Source: Prevotella sp.
GTDB lineage: Bacteria > Bacteroidota > Bacteroidia > Bacteroidales > Bacteroidaceae
DNA: 64,000 bases
Reading direction: 5' to 3'
Assembly: GCA_017428925.1 (NCBI GenBank)
Contig: JAFRPY010000020.1
Coordinates: 23,696-87,695 of the forward strand
The position numbers and the translations under genes are program-made. Positions 36,985-46,587 of the stretch are shown here, piece after piece; position 1 is the first letter of the stretch; each line of letters starts with the position of its first letter. The notes beneath the pieces are model-generated. The model had not been told where the DNA came from. It was given only the letters and a program-made list of their open reading frames with translations, and searched no databases.

Positions 36985-38073
36985 TCAGCGTGAGTTCCAG
37001 AAATCTAGGTAACGCTGTGCCACCTTCAGGTAGTCGTGGTGGCGGTTGATGTATTCGATGCTCTGCTGCCTGAGCTGGGGTATCCTCTCGGGATGCAGGA
37101 CAAGCTGTTCCATTTCTTTAATGACACTCTCTTTCGTGGGCTCCACGTTGATGATTGGGCGTAGTTCCGTCTCGTTGATAATCTGATAGTTCTCGGGTTC
37201 TCCGCCGCCGATGCAGATGATGCCTTTTTTCAGGGCTTCCAGGGAATTCATGGAAGGTGTGTAAGCATACAGCTGGTCGAGAATGGCATCGGAGGTATCC
37301 ATCATCAGCGTGTATTTGCTGAAAGGAACACTCTCGGCGATGACGAGTTCCATGTGCTCGGGGTATCGCCGTAAGACTTCTTGAGCAGCTTCGAGCATGA
37401 TGTCGGTTCCCTTGTAGGCCGAGCGCTCGCGGTTGATGCCGATGAAGATACGCACCTTCTGATGGTTGTCGGTAGCGATATTGGTTGCCGGCTTGATGGG
37501 GAATGGAATGTACGTGGTCTTTTCGGGGAAGTTAGGCTCGTAGCAAGTCCAGTATTCGTAGAGTCCGGCAATGATGCCGTCGCAGTCGTCGGCAATGAGG
37601 CGGTTCAGACGTTCTTTTTCGGTTCCTAACCAGTCTTCCTGCTCTTTTACGGCCTCGGGATTTGTCCGCAGTTGGCTGCCGATATTGAAGTCGCTGTATC
37701 GCAGGTGCTTGCGCGTGGTGCACTCGTTCACCCAATAGTAGTCCATGCCGAAGGCGCCGAGGAACATTTTCTTGTTGTGTTTCCTCAGGTATCGGTAGAT
37801 GGGGCTGAGGCGCTGGGCTTTGAGCTCGAGGAACATGGGATTGATGAGCTGCACTACGTCGTAATTGCGGAATCGGGGCAACAATGATGCAACCTTTGCC
37901 ATCAGACGAATGCCTCCCCAGTGGTTAGGAGTCCTGGCAAGGTCGATATCGCGGGGATAGTCTTTCCAGAAGTCGCCGTTGCTGGCTACAGTCACTTTAT
38001 GCCCAAGGGCACGGAGTCCCTCGGCCAGTGTAGCGTGAACGTTGCTGTATTCTCCTAAAAGAAGGATTCTCAT
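36985..38073 (-). CDS. GT-B glycosyltransferase (glycosyltransferase family 1/4-like)
   Basis: 362 residues, starting MRILLLGEYSNVHATLAEGL, a typical GT-B N-terminal strand and Gly loop. The C-terminal half has FIGINRERSAYKGTDIMLEA (donor loop) and YTPSMNSLEALKKGIICIGG then GEPENYQ, which fits the E-x7-E nucleotide-binding region loosely. No membrane segments. Last of three glycosyltransferase genes in a divergent surface-glycan locus; sugar unknown. Confidence 0.83.
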   Translation of the reverse strand: MRILLLGEYSNVHATLAEGLRALGHKVTVASNGDFWKDYPRDIDLARTPNHWGGIRLMAKVASLLPRFRNYDVVQLINPMFLELKAQRLSPIYRYLRKHNKKMFLGAFGMDYYWVNECTTRKHLRYSDFNIGSQLRTNPEAVKEQEDWLGTEKERLNRLIADDCDGIIAGLYEYWTCYEPNFPEKTTYIPFPIKPATNIATDNHQKVRIFIGINRERSAYKGTDIMLEAAQEVLRRYPEHMELVIAESVPFSKYTLMMDTSDAILDQLYAYTPSMNSLEALKKGIICIGGGEPENYQIINETELRPIINVEPTKESVIKEMEQLVLHPERIPQLRQQSIEYINRHHDYLKVAQRYLDFWNSR

Positions 38074-38082
38074 TGCAGTTTT

Positions 38083-39066
38083 CTACGGCTGGTGGTTGAT
38101 GATGGGGAGCGTGCGGAGCAGGATTTTGCGTCCTGTCTTTGAATTGATCATTTTGGAGAAATACTTGTATTTTTGCGTATAATCCCGTTGGGGCAATGGG
38201 AAGAGTCCCTGCTTGGTAAGCCTTTCGAGACGTTCATTGAGCTGGCGCTCGGAACGTGTCAGCATGATAGTGTTGTAGAGGTAGTCCATACTGAGTTGTG
38301 CTACTCGTCGATGGAGAGCATTTCGCTCGGAGGAGGGCAGGGTATTGGCAAGATGGTCGAGATAGAAAATCACATGCTCGGTGTCGTTGAGTCGCTTGAT
38401 AAGTGAGCGGGTAGAGGTGCGGTTGGTTACGGAGTCCTGACGCTCACGATAGTAATAAGCGCATGTGTCGGTAGAATAGACCTTGTCGGCACGAAGTATG
38501 AGCTGCGGTGTAAACTCCTCATCCTCACCATATTCAATACCTTCAGTAAAGCGAAGGTCTACTAGAGTTTTTTTGCGGAAAACGTATGAGCAGACGGAGG
38601 CTTTCAGGTTGTTGTTGTGCATGTACTCGCTGCCTGACACTGGACCGTCGAAGAGATATGGAGTATCAACCTCGGTGCCTTCCTTCGTGAAGTTGAAAAG
38701 CACGATGTCAGGGTTTTTTGTCCTCACGATGTCAAGACTATGCTCATAGCCCGAAGTGATGACGCAGTCGTCGGCATCGACAAACTGGAGGTATTTCCCC
38801 GAGCTTAGGGTGATGCCCTTGTTCCGTGCGACACACACACCACTGTTTTTCTGGCGCAGATAAATAATATTGTCACGATACTCGACGAGCTCGTTGAGGG
38901 GACTTTCGTCGGAGCCGTCGTCTATCAACAGAATTTCCCGTTCTTCACTGGAGAGTGAAAGCGAGAGGATGCTGTCGAGACATTCACGAAGCAAACTGAG
39001 CGGCTCGTTGTAGTAAGTTACGATGAAACTCACTAATGGCCTTTGAGTATTTTGTGCATCTTGCAT
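38083..39066 (-). CDS. GT2 family glycosyltransferase
   Basis: 327 residues. GT-A motifs are VSFIVTYYNEPLSLLRECL, ILLIDDGSDESP, CVARNKGITLSSG and the metal-binding LQFVDADDCV. The C-terminal region is helical and basic. The start overlaps the preceding gene by 34 bases, and no later Met precedes the first beta strand, so the overlap is probably real. Confidence 0.88.
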   Translation of the reverse strand: MQDAQNTQRPLVSFIVTYYNEPLSLLRECLDSILSLSLSSEEREILLIDDGSDESPLNELVEYRDNIIYLRQKNSGVCVARNKGITLSSGKYLQFVDADDCVITSGYEHSLDIVRTKNPDIVLFNFTKEGTEVDTPYLFDGPVSGSEYMHNNNLKASVCSYVFRKKTLVDLRFTEGIEYGEDEEFTPQLILRADKVYSTDTCAYYYRERQDSVTNRTSTRSLIKRLNDTEHVIFYLDHLANTLPSSERNALHRRVAQLSMDYLYNTIMLTRSERQLNERLERLTKQGLFPLPQRDYTQKYKYFSKMINSKTGRKILLRTLPIINHQP

Positions 39067-39914
39067 AGTCTGTTGATACCTAAGTGTTTGTATATAAGTA
39101 ACTTAATCTTGTCAGTTAAACTGCATTTTCCATTGATGGGAAGTCCGTCGGGGAGCAACACTTTTCCCGTGTGGCGGTACACATCAAGCTGAATGTTGAG
39201 CAGATGGATGAGTGGGGTGGGGAAAGGACTGCTCAGATGAGCTTCGAGGAGCGAGGTCAGTTCGTTTCCCTTGGCTTTTGCCGTAATGCCCGAGGGATTG
39301 TCACGGTAGTAATAGAGTCCGCGGTTAGTGGTAGCCACCGTGTTCGCCTTTTGAAGCAGTTGGGGAAGTGTCCATACGTCTTCGAACACCTTGCCCTCAG
39401 GGAAAGTCACATCCTTGAACAATGAGGTGCGGTAGACTTTGTTCCAGGCATAGGTGTGCTCGAAGGCACGGGTTTGTTTCCAATAGTCTATAGCGTTGTC
39501 GTACACCTTTTCGTCCAGTTGCAGACGGATGCTGTTCTTGATGTCGGCTGGATATTCTAGAAGGTCGATGTCGGGGTTTTCGTTGAGGAAATCTATCAAT
39601 GGACGGATGGTTTCGCGCTCAAGCCAGTCATCGCTGTCGACAAAGGTGATGAATTCTCCTTTTGCCTCCCTGATGCCTGTGTTGCGTGCAGCACTAAGTC
39701 CTCCGTTCTGCTGGTGAATAGTGCGGATGTTTGAATGCTCTTGCTGTAATTTGTCGCATATCTGAGGACACTTGTCGGGTGATGCATCATCAACGAGGAT
39801 AATTTCCATATCCTCGAATTCCTGTTGCAATACGCTTCCGACACATTGCTCCAATGTCTGTTCCACCTGATAAACGGGAATGATGACGCTCAGTTTCATG
39901 ACGCTCAGTTTCAT
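39033..39914 (-). CDS. GT2 family glycosyltransferase with duplicated start codon region
   Basis: 293 residues (288 from the second Met). The N-terminus reads MKLSVMKLSVIIPVYQVEQT because 15 bases including the ATG are duplicated; the ATGs at 39914 and 39899 are both usable. GT-A motifs are IILVDDASPDKC, SAARNTGIREAKG and ITFVDSDDWL. First gene of the three-gene glycosyltransferase operon. Confidence 0.88.
   Translation of the reverse strand: MKLSVMKLSVIIPVYQVEQTLEQCVGSVLQQEFEDMEIILVDDASPDKCPQICDKLQQEHSNIRTIHQQNGGLSAARNTGIREAKGEFITFVDSDDWLERETIRPLIDFLNENPDIDLLEYPADIKNSIRLQLDEKVYDNAIDYWKQTRAFEHTYAWNKVYRTSLFKDVTFPEGKVFEDVWTLPQLLQKANTVATTNRGLYYYRDNPSGITAKAKGNELTSLLEAHLSSPFPTPLIHLLNIQLDVYRHTGKVLLPDGLPINGKCSLTDKIKLLIYKHLGINRLCKMHKILKGH
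39885..39914 (-). repeat. 15-bp tandem duplication of a start codon region
   Basis: ATGAAACTGAGCGTC occurs twice in a row on the minus strand (39914-39900, 39899-39885), identical. It duplicates MKLSV without a frame change. Confidence 0.95.
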
Positions 39915-39918
39915 GTGG

Positions 39919-39949
39919 CAAAGATACGATTAAGCGAGCACAAAACAAA
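39919..39949 (-). promoter_or_regulatory. Promoter of the three-gene glycosyltransferase operon
   Basis: TTTG (39946-39949), a 19-bp spacer and TATCTTTG (39919-39926), only four bases before the first ATG. A second identical 15-base block around TATCTTTG lies at 40002-40016 beside a GCCGTGT/ACACGGC hairpin (39987-40004) and may be an additional promoter. Confidence 0.7.
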
Positions 39950-40059
39950 GAGTTTTACTCTTTTTTTGTCGAGCGATAGTATTTTCGCCGTGTTTACACA
40001 CGGCAAAGATACGATTTTATTTATAATAAAAGAGCGATAATTGCGTTTTATTTTCATAA

Positions 40060-41553
40060 ATGGAAAACAAAGAGTACCAAAGCAGCTACGGACATATTCT
40101 AAAGTATACCAGTCTTTTTGGCGGTATGCAGGGGCTGAATATCCTTATTGGCATTGTTCGCACCAAGTTGGTTGCACTGATATTGGGTCCTGGTGGCATG
40201 GGATTGGTCTCGCTGTTTACATCGACGGTCTCTTTCATTTCTTCAGGAACGAATTTCGGTTTGCCTACAAGTTCGGTGAAGACGCTTTCAGAGGTCTATG
40301 AGCAAGGCGACAAGGATATGCTTCAGCGCAAAGTGAGGATTATCCGTTCGCTAACTCTTATGGCTGCTATTTTGGGTGTCGTGGTGTGCCTGCTGCTTAG
40401 TTCGCTCTTCGATGTTTTCTCTTTTTCATGGGGTTCCCATCGGCTTCATTTTGCCATGCTTTCGCCTATCGTGGGAATGATGGTGCTGATAGGAGGCGAG
40501 ATGGCTATACTGAAAAGTGTCAGACAACTGAAGCAAGTGGCCATTATCTCAACGATGAATATGGTGGCGGCACTGATTATTTCGGTACCAATTTATTATT
40601 TCTTCGGACAAAAGGGCATCATTCCGGCACTTACGTTGATGGTGCTGGTACAACTACTGCTTACCCTACATTATACGCGGAAACTGTTCCCTCTGAAAGT
40701 ATCGTTTAGTCGCAGCATATTTTCAGAGGGGAACGAGATGTTGCGCCTGGGAATCGCTTTCCTGCTTTCAGGACTGTTTACCACAGGTGCCGATTTCATT
40801 ATTCGTTCTTATTTCAGCAAGTATGCCAGCCTTGAAGTGTTAGGCATATTCAATGCAGGATTCATGCTCACCACCACATACGCCGGCATTGTGTTTTCTG
40901 CGATGGAAACTGACTATTTTCCGCGTCTATCAGGAGTGAACAAAGATGTGGAAGCATGCAACCTGATGATCAACCGCCAGATTGAAGTTACATTGCTTCT
41001 CGTTGCTCCCATGCTTTTGGCTTTCATGGTCTTTATGCCTTTGGTAGTGCCTTTGCTCTATACCTCCAATTTCATGCCTTGTGTCCCGATGGCGCAAATC
41101 ATTATTTTGGCGCTTTATCTGCGTGCCATGAAACTGCCGGTAGCCTATCTTACGCTGGCAAAGGCCGACTCACGCATATTCCTTATTCTTGAGGCATACA
41201 GCTCGATACTCATGGTGGTATCTGTGATTGTAGGTTACAATTACTGGGGACTTGAAGGCGCAGGATGGGGGTTGTTCGTTACAGGTCTTGTCGACATTAT
41301 TGTCATTTGGCTTTTTGCCCATTACCATTATGGCTATGTGGTTTCCACCTCAGTTGTGCGCTATGCTGCATTACAATTGCCTTTGGCATTCTTGGGTTTT
41401 TCTGTCACACGCTGTCTTGGAGGAATCACTTATTGGTCACTGGGCTTGGTTCTTGTGCTTCTCAGTCTTGCCATTTCAATACACATCCTTCGCAAGAAGA
41501 CATCACTGTGGAAAAAACTGAAATCAAATATCTCTAAACTATTCAAAAGGTAA
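40060..41553 (+). CDS. Polysaccharide flippase (O-antigen translocase-like, MOP superfamily)
   Basis: 497 residues, about 12-14 transmembrane helices. KYTSLFGGMQGLNILIGIVR then TKLVALILGPGGMGLVSLF is characteristic of the O-antigen translocase (WzxE-like) group. The C-terminus is Lys-rich and cytoplasmic. Distinct in sequence from the flippase at 8639-9991, so the window has two glycan export routes. Divergent from the glycosyltransferase operon. Confidence 0.9.
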   Translation: MENKEYQSSYGHILKYTSLFGGMQGLNILIGIVRTKLVALILGPGGMGLVSLFTSTVSFISSGTNFGLPTSSVKTLSEVYEQGDKDMLQRKVRIIRSLTLMAAILGVVVCLLLSSLFDVFSFSWGSHRLHFAMLSPIVGMMVLIGGEMAILKSVRQLKQVAIISTMNMVAALIISVPIYYFFGQKGIIPALTLMVLVQLLLTLHYTRKLFPLKVSFSRSIFSEGNEMLRLGIAFLLSGLFTTGADFIIRSYFSKYASLEVLGIFNAGFMLTTTYAGIVFSAMETDYFPRLSGVNKDVEACNLMINRQIEVTLLLVAPMLLAFMVFMPLVVPLLYTSNFMPCVPMAQIIILALYLRAMKLPVAYLTLAKADSRIFLILEAYSSILMVVSVIVGYNYWGLEGAGWGLFVTGLVDIIVIWLFAHYHYGYVVSTSVVRYAALQLPLAFLGFSVTRCLGGITYWSLGLVLVLLSLAISIHILRKKTSLWKKLKSNISKLFKR

Positions 41554-41603
41554 AAGAAACTGAAAAATATGGCCGATTCTTAGGTAATTAGTAATAAAAT
41601 TCC

Positions 41604-41611
41604 TATTTTTG
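41604..41611 (+). promoter_or_regulatory. -7 box of nhaD
   Basis: TATTTTTG, 13 bases before the ATG at 41625; the leader would be about 8 bases. Confidence 0.5.
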
Positions 41612-41624
41612 TAGGCGTTTAATT

Positions 41625-42971
41625 ATGACGTTGATTATTGTTACCATATTATTAGTGGGATATTTCTTGATAGCCACATCAAGCATTACCCGTATCAACA
41701 AGGCCGCTATAGCTATGTTCGCCGGTACTTGTGGATGGGTGCTTTATATCTGCTATGGAACAGATTTCGTGATGGACCAGCATCCTTCAGAATACATTGA
41801 GTGGCTTTCGGGTGCGAATGCCACGAGCGTGGCCGTGAAACAATATATTGCGAAGAACATTTTTCTGAAATACGTTGGCCGAGGCGCTGAAATCGTTCTC
41901 TTCCTTTTGGCAACGATGACCATTGTGGAGATTCTCAACAATAACGGATGCTTCGATTTCCTGACGCAGACCATGCGCACACGCAACAGTAGGAAACTGC
42001 TATGGATAATGGCTGTGACTACGTTTATCATTTCGGCTAATCTAGATAATCTCACTACCACTACCATGATGCTTGTCATCATGCACGATATGGTTCCCTC
42101 CCGTTCTCAGCGAATGATTTATGGTTCGGCCATAGTGCTTGCAGCCAATATTGGCGGGGCTCTTACGGTAATTGGTGACCCAACGGGACTTGTGTTGTGG
42201 ACAAACAGCTGGGTGACGGCTACCAATTTCTCTATGTCGCTGTTGATTCCATGCCTTTTTTCGTGGATAATTCCAACCATCTGGCTTTCTCGCTCATTGC
42301 CCGAGCATATTGATTCTCAGTGGAGGACGATGCCCTATAGAGGTGATGACACAAACTTGAAGGTTTGGCAACGATTCATTATGCTTGTGGTGGGTATCGG
42401 TGGCCTATGGTTTATTCCAACGTTCCACAACATCACTAAGTTATCACCCTTCCTCGGTGCTTTGTGTGTGCTGAGTGTCCTCTGGATTGTCGATGAATTG
42501 ATGAACCGCCGTATGATGGATGTTGACAAAATGATAAAGCGACGCGTTCCGCTGGCTCTCCAGTATGGCATCATTCAACTCATGCTCTTCATCATGGGCA
42601 TCATGCTGGCTGTTGGTGTCGTCGAAGAGACAGGTGCTATTGCATGGCTGGCCAAGCTTTGCAGCGAGCATATCGACAGCCCCTGGATTATGGGCGTGTT
42701 GGCAGGACTCGTAAGTACGATGCTTGACTCTTTTGCCACTTCAATATCATTTATTTCATTCTATAAGGACCTTCCGCAGAATGACATATATTGGAAAATC
42801 ATAGCATATACGACTGCTGCGGGCGGTTCTGTGCTAATGATTGGATCTGTGGCAGGCCTTGCCCTTATGAAGATGGAGCGCATACGTATTGGCTGGTATT
42901 TCCGACATGTTGGATGGATAGTCATAGCGTCATCGCTGATTGGTCTTGGGGTAATGTATTTTATGCATTAA
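41625..42971 (+). CDS. nhaD: Na+/H+ antiporter NhaD
   Basis: 448 residues with about 12 hydrophobic segments. ISANLDNLTTTTMMLVIMHD and NIGGALTVIGDPTGLVLWTN are the NhaD/ion-transporter signatures, with Asp and Thr residues in the membrane core. FATSISFISFYKDLP near the end is also conserved. Exports Na+ in exchange for protons. Single gene, before pfkA. Confidence 0.92.
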   Translation: MTLIIVTILLVGYFLIATSSITRINKAAIAMFAGTCGWVLYICYGTDFVMDQHPSEYIEWLSGANATSVAVKQYIAKNIFLKYVGRGAEIVLFLLATMTIVEILNNNGCFDFLTQTMRTRNSRKLLWIMAVTTFIISANLDNLTTTTMMLVIMHDMVPSRSQRMIYGSAIVLAANIGGALTVIGDPTGLVLWTNSWVTATNFSMSLLIPCLFSWIIPTIWLSRSLPEHIDSQWRTMPYRGDDTNLKVWQRFIMLVVGIGGLWFIPTFHNITKLSPFLGALCVLSVLWIVDELMNRRMMDVDKMIKRRVPLALQYGIIQLMLFIMGIMLAVGVVEETGAIAWLAKLCSEHIDSPWIMGVLAGLVSTMLDSFATSISFISFYKDLPQNDIYWKIIAYTTAAGGSVLMIGSVAGLALMKMERIRIGWYFRHVGWIVIASSLIGLGVMYFMH

Positions 42972-43008
42972 TTAATCATTCTATAATCAAACTATAAAAC
43001 CTAAGGAT

Positions 43009-43986
43009 ATGGCAAAAATCAAAACTATCGGAATCATGACCTCAGGTGGTGATGCTCCCGGAATGAATGCGGCGATACGTGCCGTGACGCGTGCTGGTAT
43101 ATACAACGGTTATAAAATAAAAGGAATTTATCGTGGATGGGATGGACTCATTAACGGTGAAATAAAGAACTTCACTACGGAAAATGTTTCAGGTATCATC
43201 AATTTAGGTGGTACAATTCTGAAAACGGCACGCTCAAAGGAATTTATGACCTCAGAAGGTCGTGATAAGGCTTTTGAGAATATGCAAAAAGAAGAAATCG
43301 ATGCGCTGGTAGTGATTGGAGGTAATGGTTCGTTGACCGGTGCAAGGATTTTCGCTGAAGAGTATGATGTGCCTATCATTGGACTTCCTGGCACCATCGA
43401 TAATGACTTGTATGGAACTGACTCAACAATCGGATATGACACGACCATGAATACCATCATGGAATGTGTGGACCGCATTCGTGATACAGCCCAGAGCCAT
43501 GAGCGGATATTCTTTGTCGAAGTGATGGGACGTGATGCTGGCTTCTTGGCTCAGAACTCTGCCATTGCTTGTGGTGCAGAGGCAGCCATTATCCCAGAAG
43601 ACTCAACGGATGTTGACCAATTGGCACGATTTATGGAGCGCGGTATTCGCAAATCGAAGAAATCATGTATCGTTATAGTTTCGGAAAGTCCTAAGTGCGG
43701 TGCATTGTATTATGCCGATCGTGTGAAAAAAGAATTTCCAGAATTTGATGTTCGTGTTTCTATTCTCGGACATCTCCAGCGCGGCGGTCGTCCCACGGCT
43801 CATGACCGCATCTTGGCCAGCCGCTGTGGAGTGGGAGCCATCGAGGCTATTCGTCAGGGACAACGCAATGTGATGATTGGCATCCGCTATAACGAAGTGG
43901 TATATGTGCCATTTAGCGAGGCAATTCGTTCTGATAAGCCTTTTGACAAAAAACTGATCAAGGTTCTCGACGAACTTAGCATCTGA
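43009..43986 (+). CDS. pfkA: ATP-dependent 6-phosphofructokinase
   Basis: 325 residues, close to E. coli PfkA (320). [19 protein letters not shown] holds the nucleotide loop, GGNGSLTGA the Mg site, [12 protein letters not shown] the catalytic Asp, and MGRDAGFLA and GHLQRGGRP substrate residues. Gly at the GGNGS and PGTIDND positions (not GGDDS and PKTIDND) indicates ATP rather than pyrophosphate as donor. Glycolysis. Confidence 0.96.
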   Translation: MAKIKTIGIMTSGGDAPGMNAAIRAVTRAGIYNGYKIKGIYRGWDGLINGEIKNFTTENVSGIINLGGTILKTARSKEFMTSEGRDKAFENMQKEEIDALVVIGGNGSLTGARIFAEEYDVPIIGLPGTIDNDLYGTDSTIGYDTTMNTIMECVDRIRDTAQSHERIFFVEVMGRDAGFLAQNSAIACGAEAAIIPEDSTDVDQLARFMERGIRKSKKSCIVIVSESPKCGALYYADRVKKEFPEFDVRVSILGHLQRGGRPTAHDRILASRCGVGAIEAIRQGQRNVMIGIRYNEVVYVPFSEAIRSDKPFDKKLIKVLDELSI

Positions 43987-44002
43987 CTTCCCCACCGTGC
44001 GT

Positions 44003-46468
44003 ATGAAAAAACATATCATCCTCCTGTTGTTACTTTTGGGAGTTACGCCTGTGAACGCCCAGCGCCGAGACATGTTGCTTCGTCAATGGGATTTTTCACG
44101 TGACGGAAAAAATTGGCAGACCGTAAACATTCCACACGACTGGGCCATTGCCGGACCTTTCGACAAGAAATGGGACCTTCAGCTGGTGGCGATAAAGGAG
44201 AACGGTGAGACAAAGGCCACGGAAAAAAGTGGACGTTCGGGTGCTTTGCCATGGATAGGAGACGGTGAATACAGAACCAGCCTGAATATGACCGCCGAGC
44301 AACTGGAAGACAGGAGCCACATCATGGTCTTCGATGGCGCAATGGCCGAACCCCGTGTATACGTGAACGGCCGCTTTGTCAATGCTATGGGATTGCCAAA
44401 GACTGATGACAGCTCTCCCACATGGGCTTACGGATATAATACTTTCCGAGTAGATGTGGCTCCTTTGCTGAAAGTTGGCAATAACGAGGTGGTAGTGAAG
44501 CTGAGCAATAAGGAAGAGAGTTCACGCTGGTACCCTGGTGCAGGATTATATCGCCCTGTTGTGCTTAGTTCTTCATCGCTTACGCGTATTGACGAATGGT
44601 CTACTTTTGTTAGGACTTCATCAATCGAATCTGATAAAGCTGTAGTAGACGTAGATTGTGGCTTCTTGTGGAACGAGCGACAAAAAGATCATCTTTCTGT
44701 TGAAATAAGTCTCATAGACGACAAAGGCTACACCGTGGCGGCTTCCCGTAATGATGTGGCCCAGGGTGCTGAAGTCCATACAAATATGACTATTTCGAAA
44801 CCACGTCTGTGGACGCCCGAAACACCTTACTTGTATAAAGTATCTATTCGGCTTATGCAAAACAATCGCACGATCGACTGTTTAGAGTTCAAAACGGGAA
44901 TAAGGACAATCAGGGTTGGCAAGGAAGGTGGATTCCAACTGAATGGACAATCTCGAAAAATAAAAGGTGTTTGCTTGCATCATGATTTGGGACCACTTGG
45001 AGCTGCTGTTAATAAAGCTGCATTAATTCGTCAGATTAGGTTGATGAAAGATATGGGAGCCGACGCTATTCGTACAGCTCACAATATGCCTTCTCAATGG
45101 CAGATGGAAATATGCGACTCTATGGGCATGATGGTGATGGCAGAAAGTTTCGACATGTGGCTTTATCCAAAGTGTAAAAACGGATATGCCCGCTTTTTCA
45201 AAGAATGGGCTGATAGAGATATAGAGAACCTGGTTCGTGCTAACCGCAATCATCCGAGTGTCGTGATGTGGAGTATTGGCAATGAAATACCTGAACAATG
45301 GAGTGAAGAGGGGAGGAGTATATCTGAACATCTTCAGAATCTTTGTCATCAACTGGATGATACTCGCCCCGTAACACAGGGTATGGATAAGGCTGAAGCA
45401 GCACTGAAGAGTGGATTTGCGCAGGTGATGGATGTACCAGGATTCAACTATCGAGTATTTAAATATCCCAAAAGTATCGACCAGTTGCCCAAAGGTTTCT
45501 TGCTGGGGTCTGAAACGGCTTCAACGGTCAGTTCTCGAGGTGTATATAAATTCCCCGTAGAAGTTACAGATAAAGAGTTGTCACCTGATGGTCAATGTAC
45601 AAGTTACGACACGCAGTATTGTTCCTGGAGTAATCTGCCAGAATCCGATTTCGCAGCAATGGATGACCTCGACTATACCATTGGCCAGTTCGTGTGGACA
45701 GGCTTTGATTATCTTGGAGAACCAACCCCTTACGATGAATATTGGCCTTCACGTAGCAGCTATTTTGGCATTTGTGATTTGGCAGGATTACCTAAAGACC
45801 GTTACTATCTTTACCGTTCGCAGTGGAACAAGGAAGACCATACCATTCATTTGCTTCCACATTGGACTTGGCCTACAAGAAGGGGAATGGTGACTCCCGT
45901 GATGTGCTACACCGATTTCAATACAGCAGAGCTATTTGTCAATGGTGTCAGTCAAGGAAAGATTTCAAAGAAGAGTGGAGGTGTATCTTCTTTGGAACCT
46001 TCTTCACCCGACTTAAACCGTTATCGATTGATTTGGCCTAATGTGAAATATCAACCAGGCGAATTGAAAGTCGTTGTTTTCGACAATGATGGAAAAGTCG
46101 CAGGTGAGCAGATTGTTAAAACCGCTGGAAAGCCGACAGCATTGAAACTGGAGGCTGACAGGAAAACTTTGAATGCCGATGGAGACGATTTGGCATTTGT
46201 CACGGTAAGTCTAATTGATGAGAATGGCACACTATGTCCTCACTCAGATGATGTTATTGAGGTAACTGTTGAAGGCGAGGGTAGTTTTCATGCCATCTGT
46301 AATGGCGATGCCACCAGCCTGGAATCCTTCGTGAAACCAAAGATGAAACTGTTCGGCGGCCAGCTGGTCGTGGTTATAAAGTCATCAGATACTCCCGGGA
46401 AATTGTTGCTAAAAGTGACTTGTCCAAGACGAAAAATCGAGAACATGCTGCAATTAAGCACGTTGTAA
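44003..46468 (+). CDS. Secreted glycoside hydrolase family 2 (beta-galactosidase type)
   Basis: 821 residues from the ATG at 44003; a GTG two codons earlier is possible. A signal peptide ends VNAQ. A jelly-roll domain (about 25-180), an Ig-like domain (about 185-290) and a TIM barrel (from about 300) follow, with acid/base Glu in VMWSIGNEIPEQW and nucleophile Glu in LLGSETASTV. C-terminal Ig-like and DUF4982-like domains end the chain. Starts 16 bases after pfkA. Exact glycoside specificity is unknown. Confidence 0.93.
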   Translation: MKKHIILLLLLLGVTPVNAQRRDMLLRQWDFSRDGKNWQTVNIPHDWAIAGPFDKKWDLQLVAIKENGETKATEKSGRSGALPWIGDGEYRTSLNMTAEQLEDRSHIMVFDGAMAEPRVYVNGRFVNAMGLPKTDDSSPTWAYGYNTFRVDVAPLLKVGNNEVVVKLSNKEESSRWYPGAGLYRPVVLSSSSLTRIDEWSTFVRTSSIESDKAVVDVDCGFLWNERQKDHLSVEISLIDDKGYTVAASRNDVAQGAEVHTNMTISKPRLWTPETPYLYKVSIRLMQNNRTIDCLEFKTGIRTIRVGKEGGFQLNGQSRKIKGVCLHHDLGPLGAAVNKAALIRQIRLMKDMGADAIRTAHNMPSQWQMEICDSMGMMVMAESFDMWLYPKCKNGYARFFKEWADRDIENLVRANRNHPSVVMWSIGNEIPEQWSEEGRSISEHLQNLCHQLDDTRPVTQGMDKAEAALKSGFAQVMDVPGFNYRVFKYPKSIDQLPKGFLLGSETASTVSSRGVYKFPVEVTDKELSPDGQCTSYDTQYCSWSNLPESDFAAMDDLDYTIGQFVWTGFDYLGEPTPYDEYWPSRSSYFGICDLAGLPKDRYYLYRSQWNKEDHTIHLLPHWTWPTRRGMVTPVMCYTDFNTAELFVNGVSQGKISKKSGGVSSLEPSSPDLNRYRLIWPNVKYQPGELKVVVFDNDGKVAGEQIVKTAGKPTALKLEADRKTLNADGDDLAFVTVSLIDENGTLCPHSDDVIEVTVEGEGSFHAICNGDATSLESFVKPKMKLFGGQLVVVIKSSDTPGKLLLKVTCPRRKIENMLQLSTL

Positions 46469-46528
46469 TCCTTTCAGCATTACTATAAACGTGTTGTCAT
46501 TCCATGGGATAGTAACGCTTCCTCCTAC

Positions 46529-46555
46529 AAGCCTTCCCCATGGGGAGGCTTTTTC
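46529..46555 (+). terminator. Terminator after the GH2 gene
   Basis: AAGCCTTCCCC and GGGGAGGCTT form a stem around AT with one bulged base, followed by a T-run (46549-46554). Confidence 0.75.
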
Positions 46556-46587
46556 TATCCAAATCACTAAACGACAAAACCACCAGT

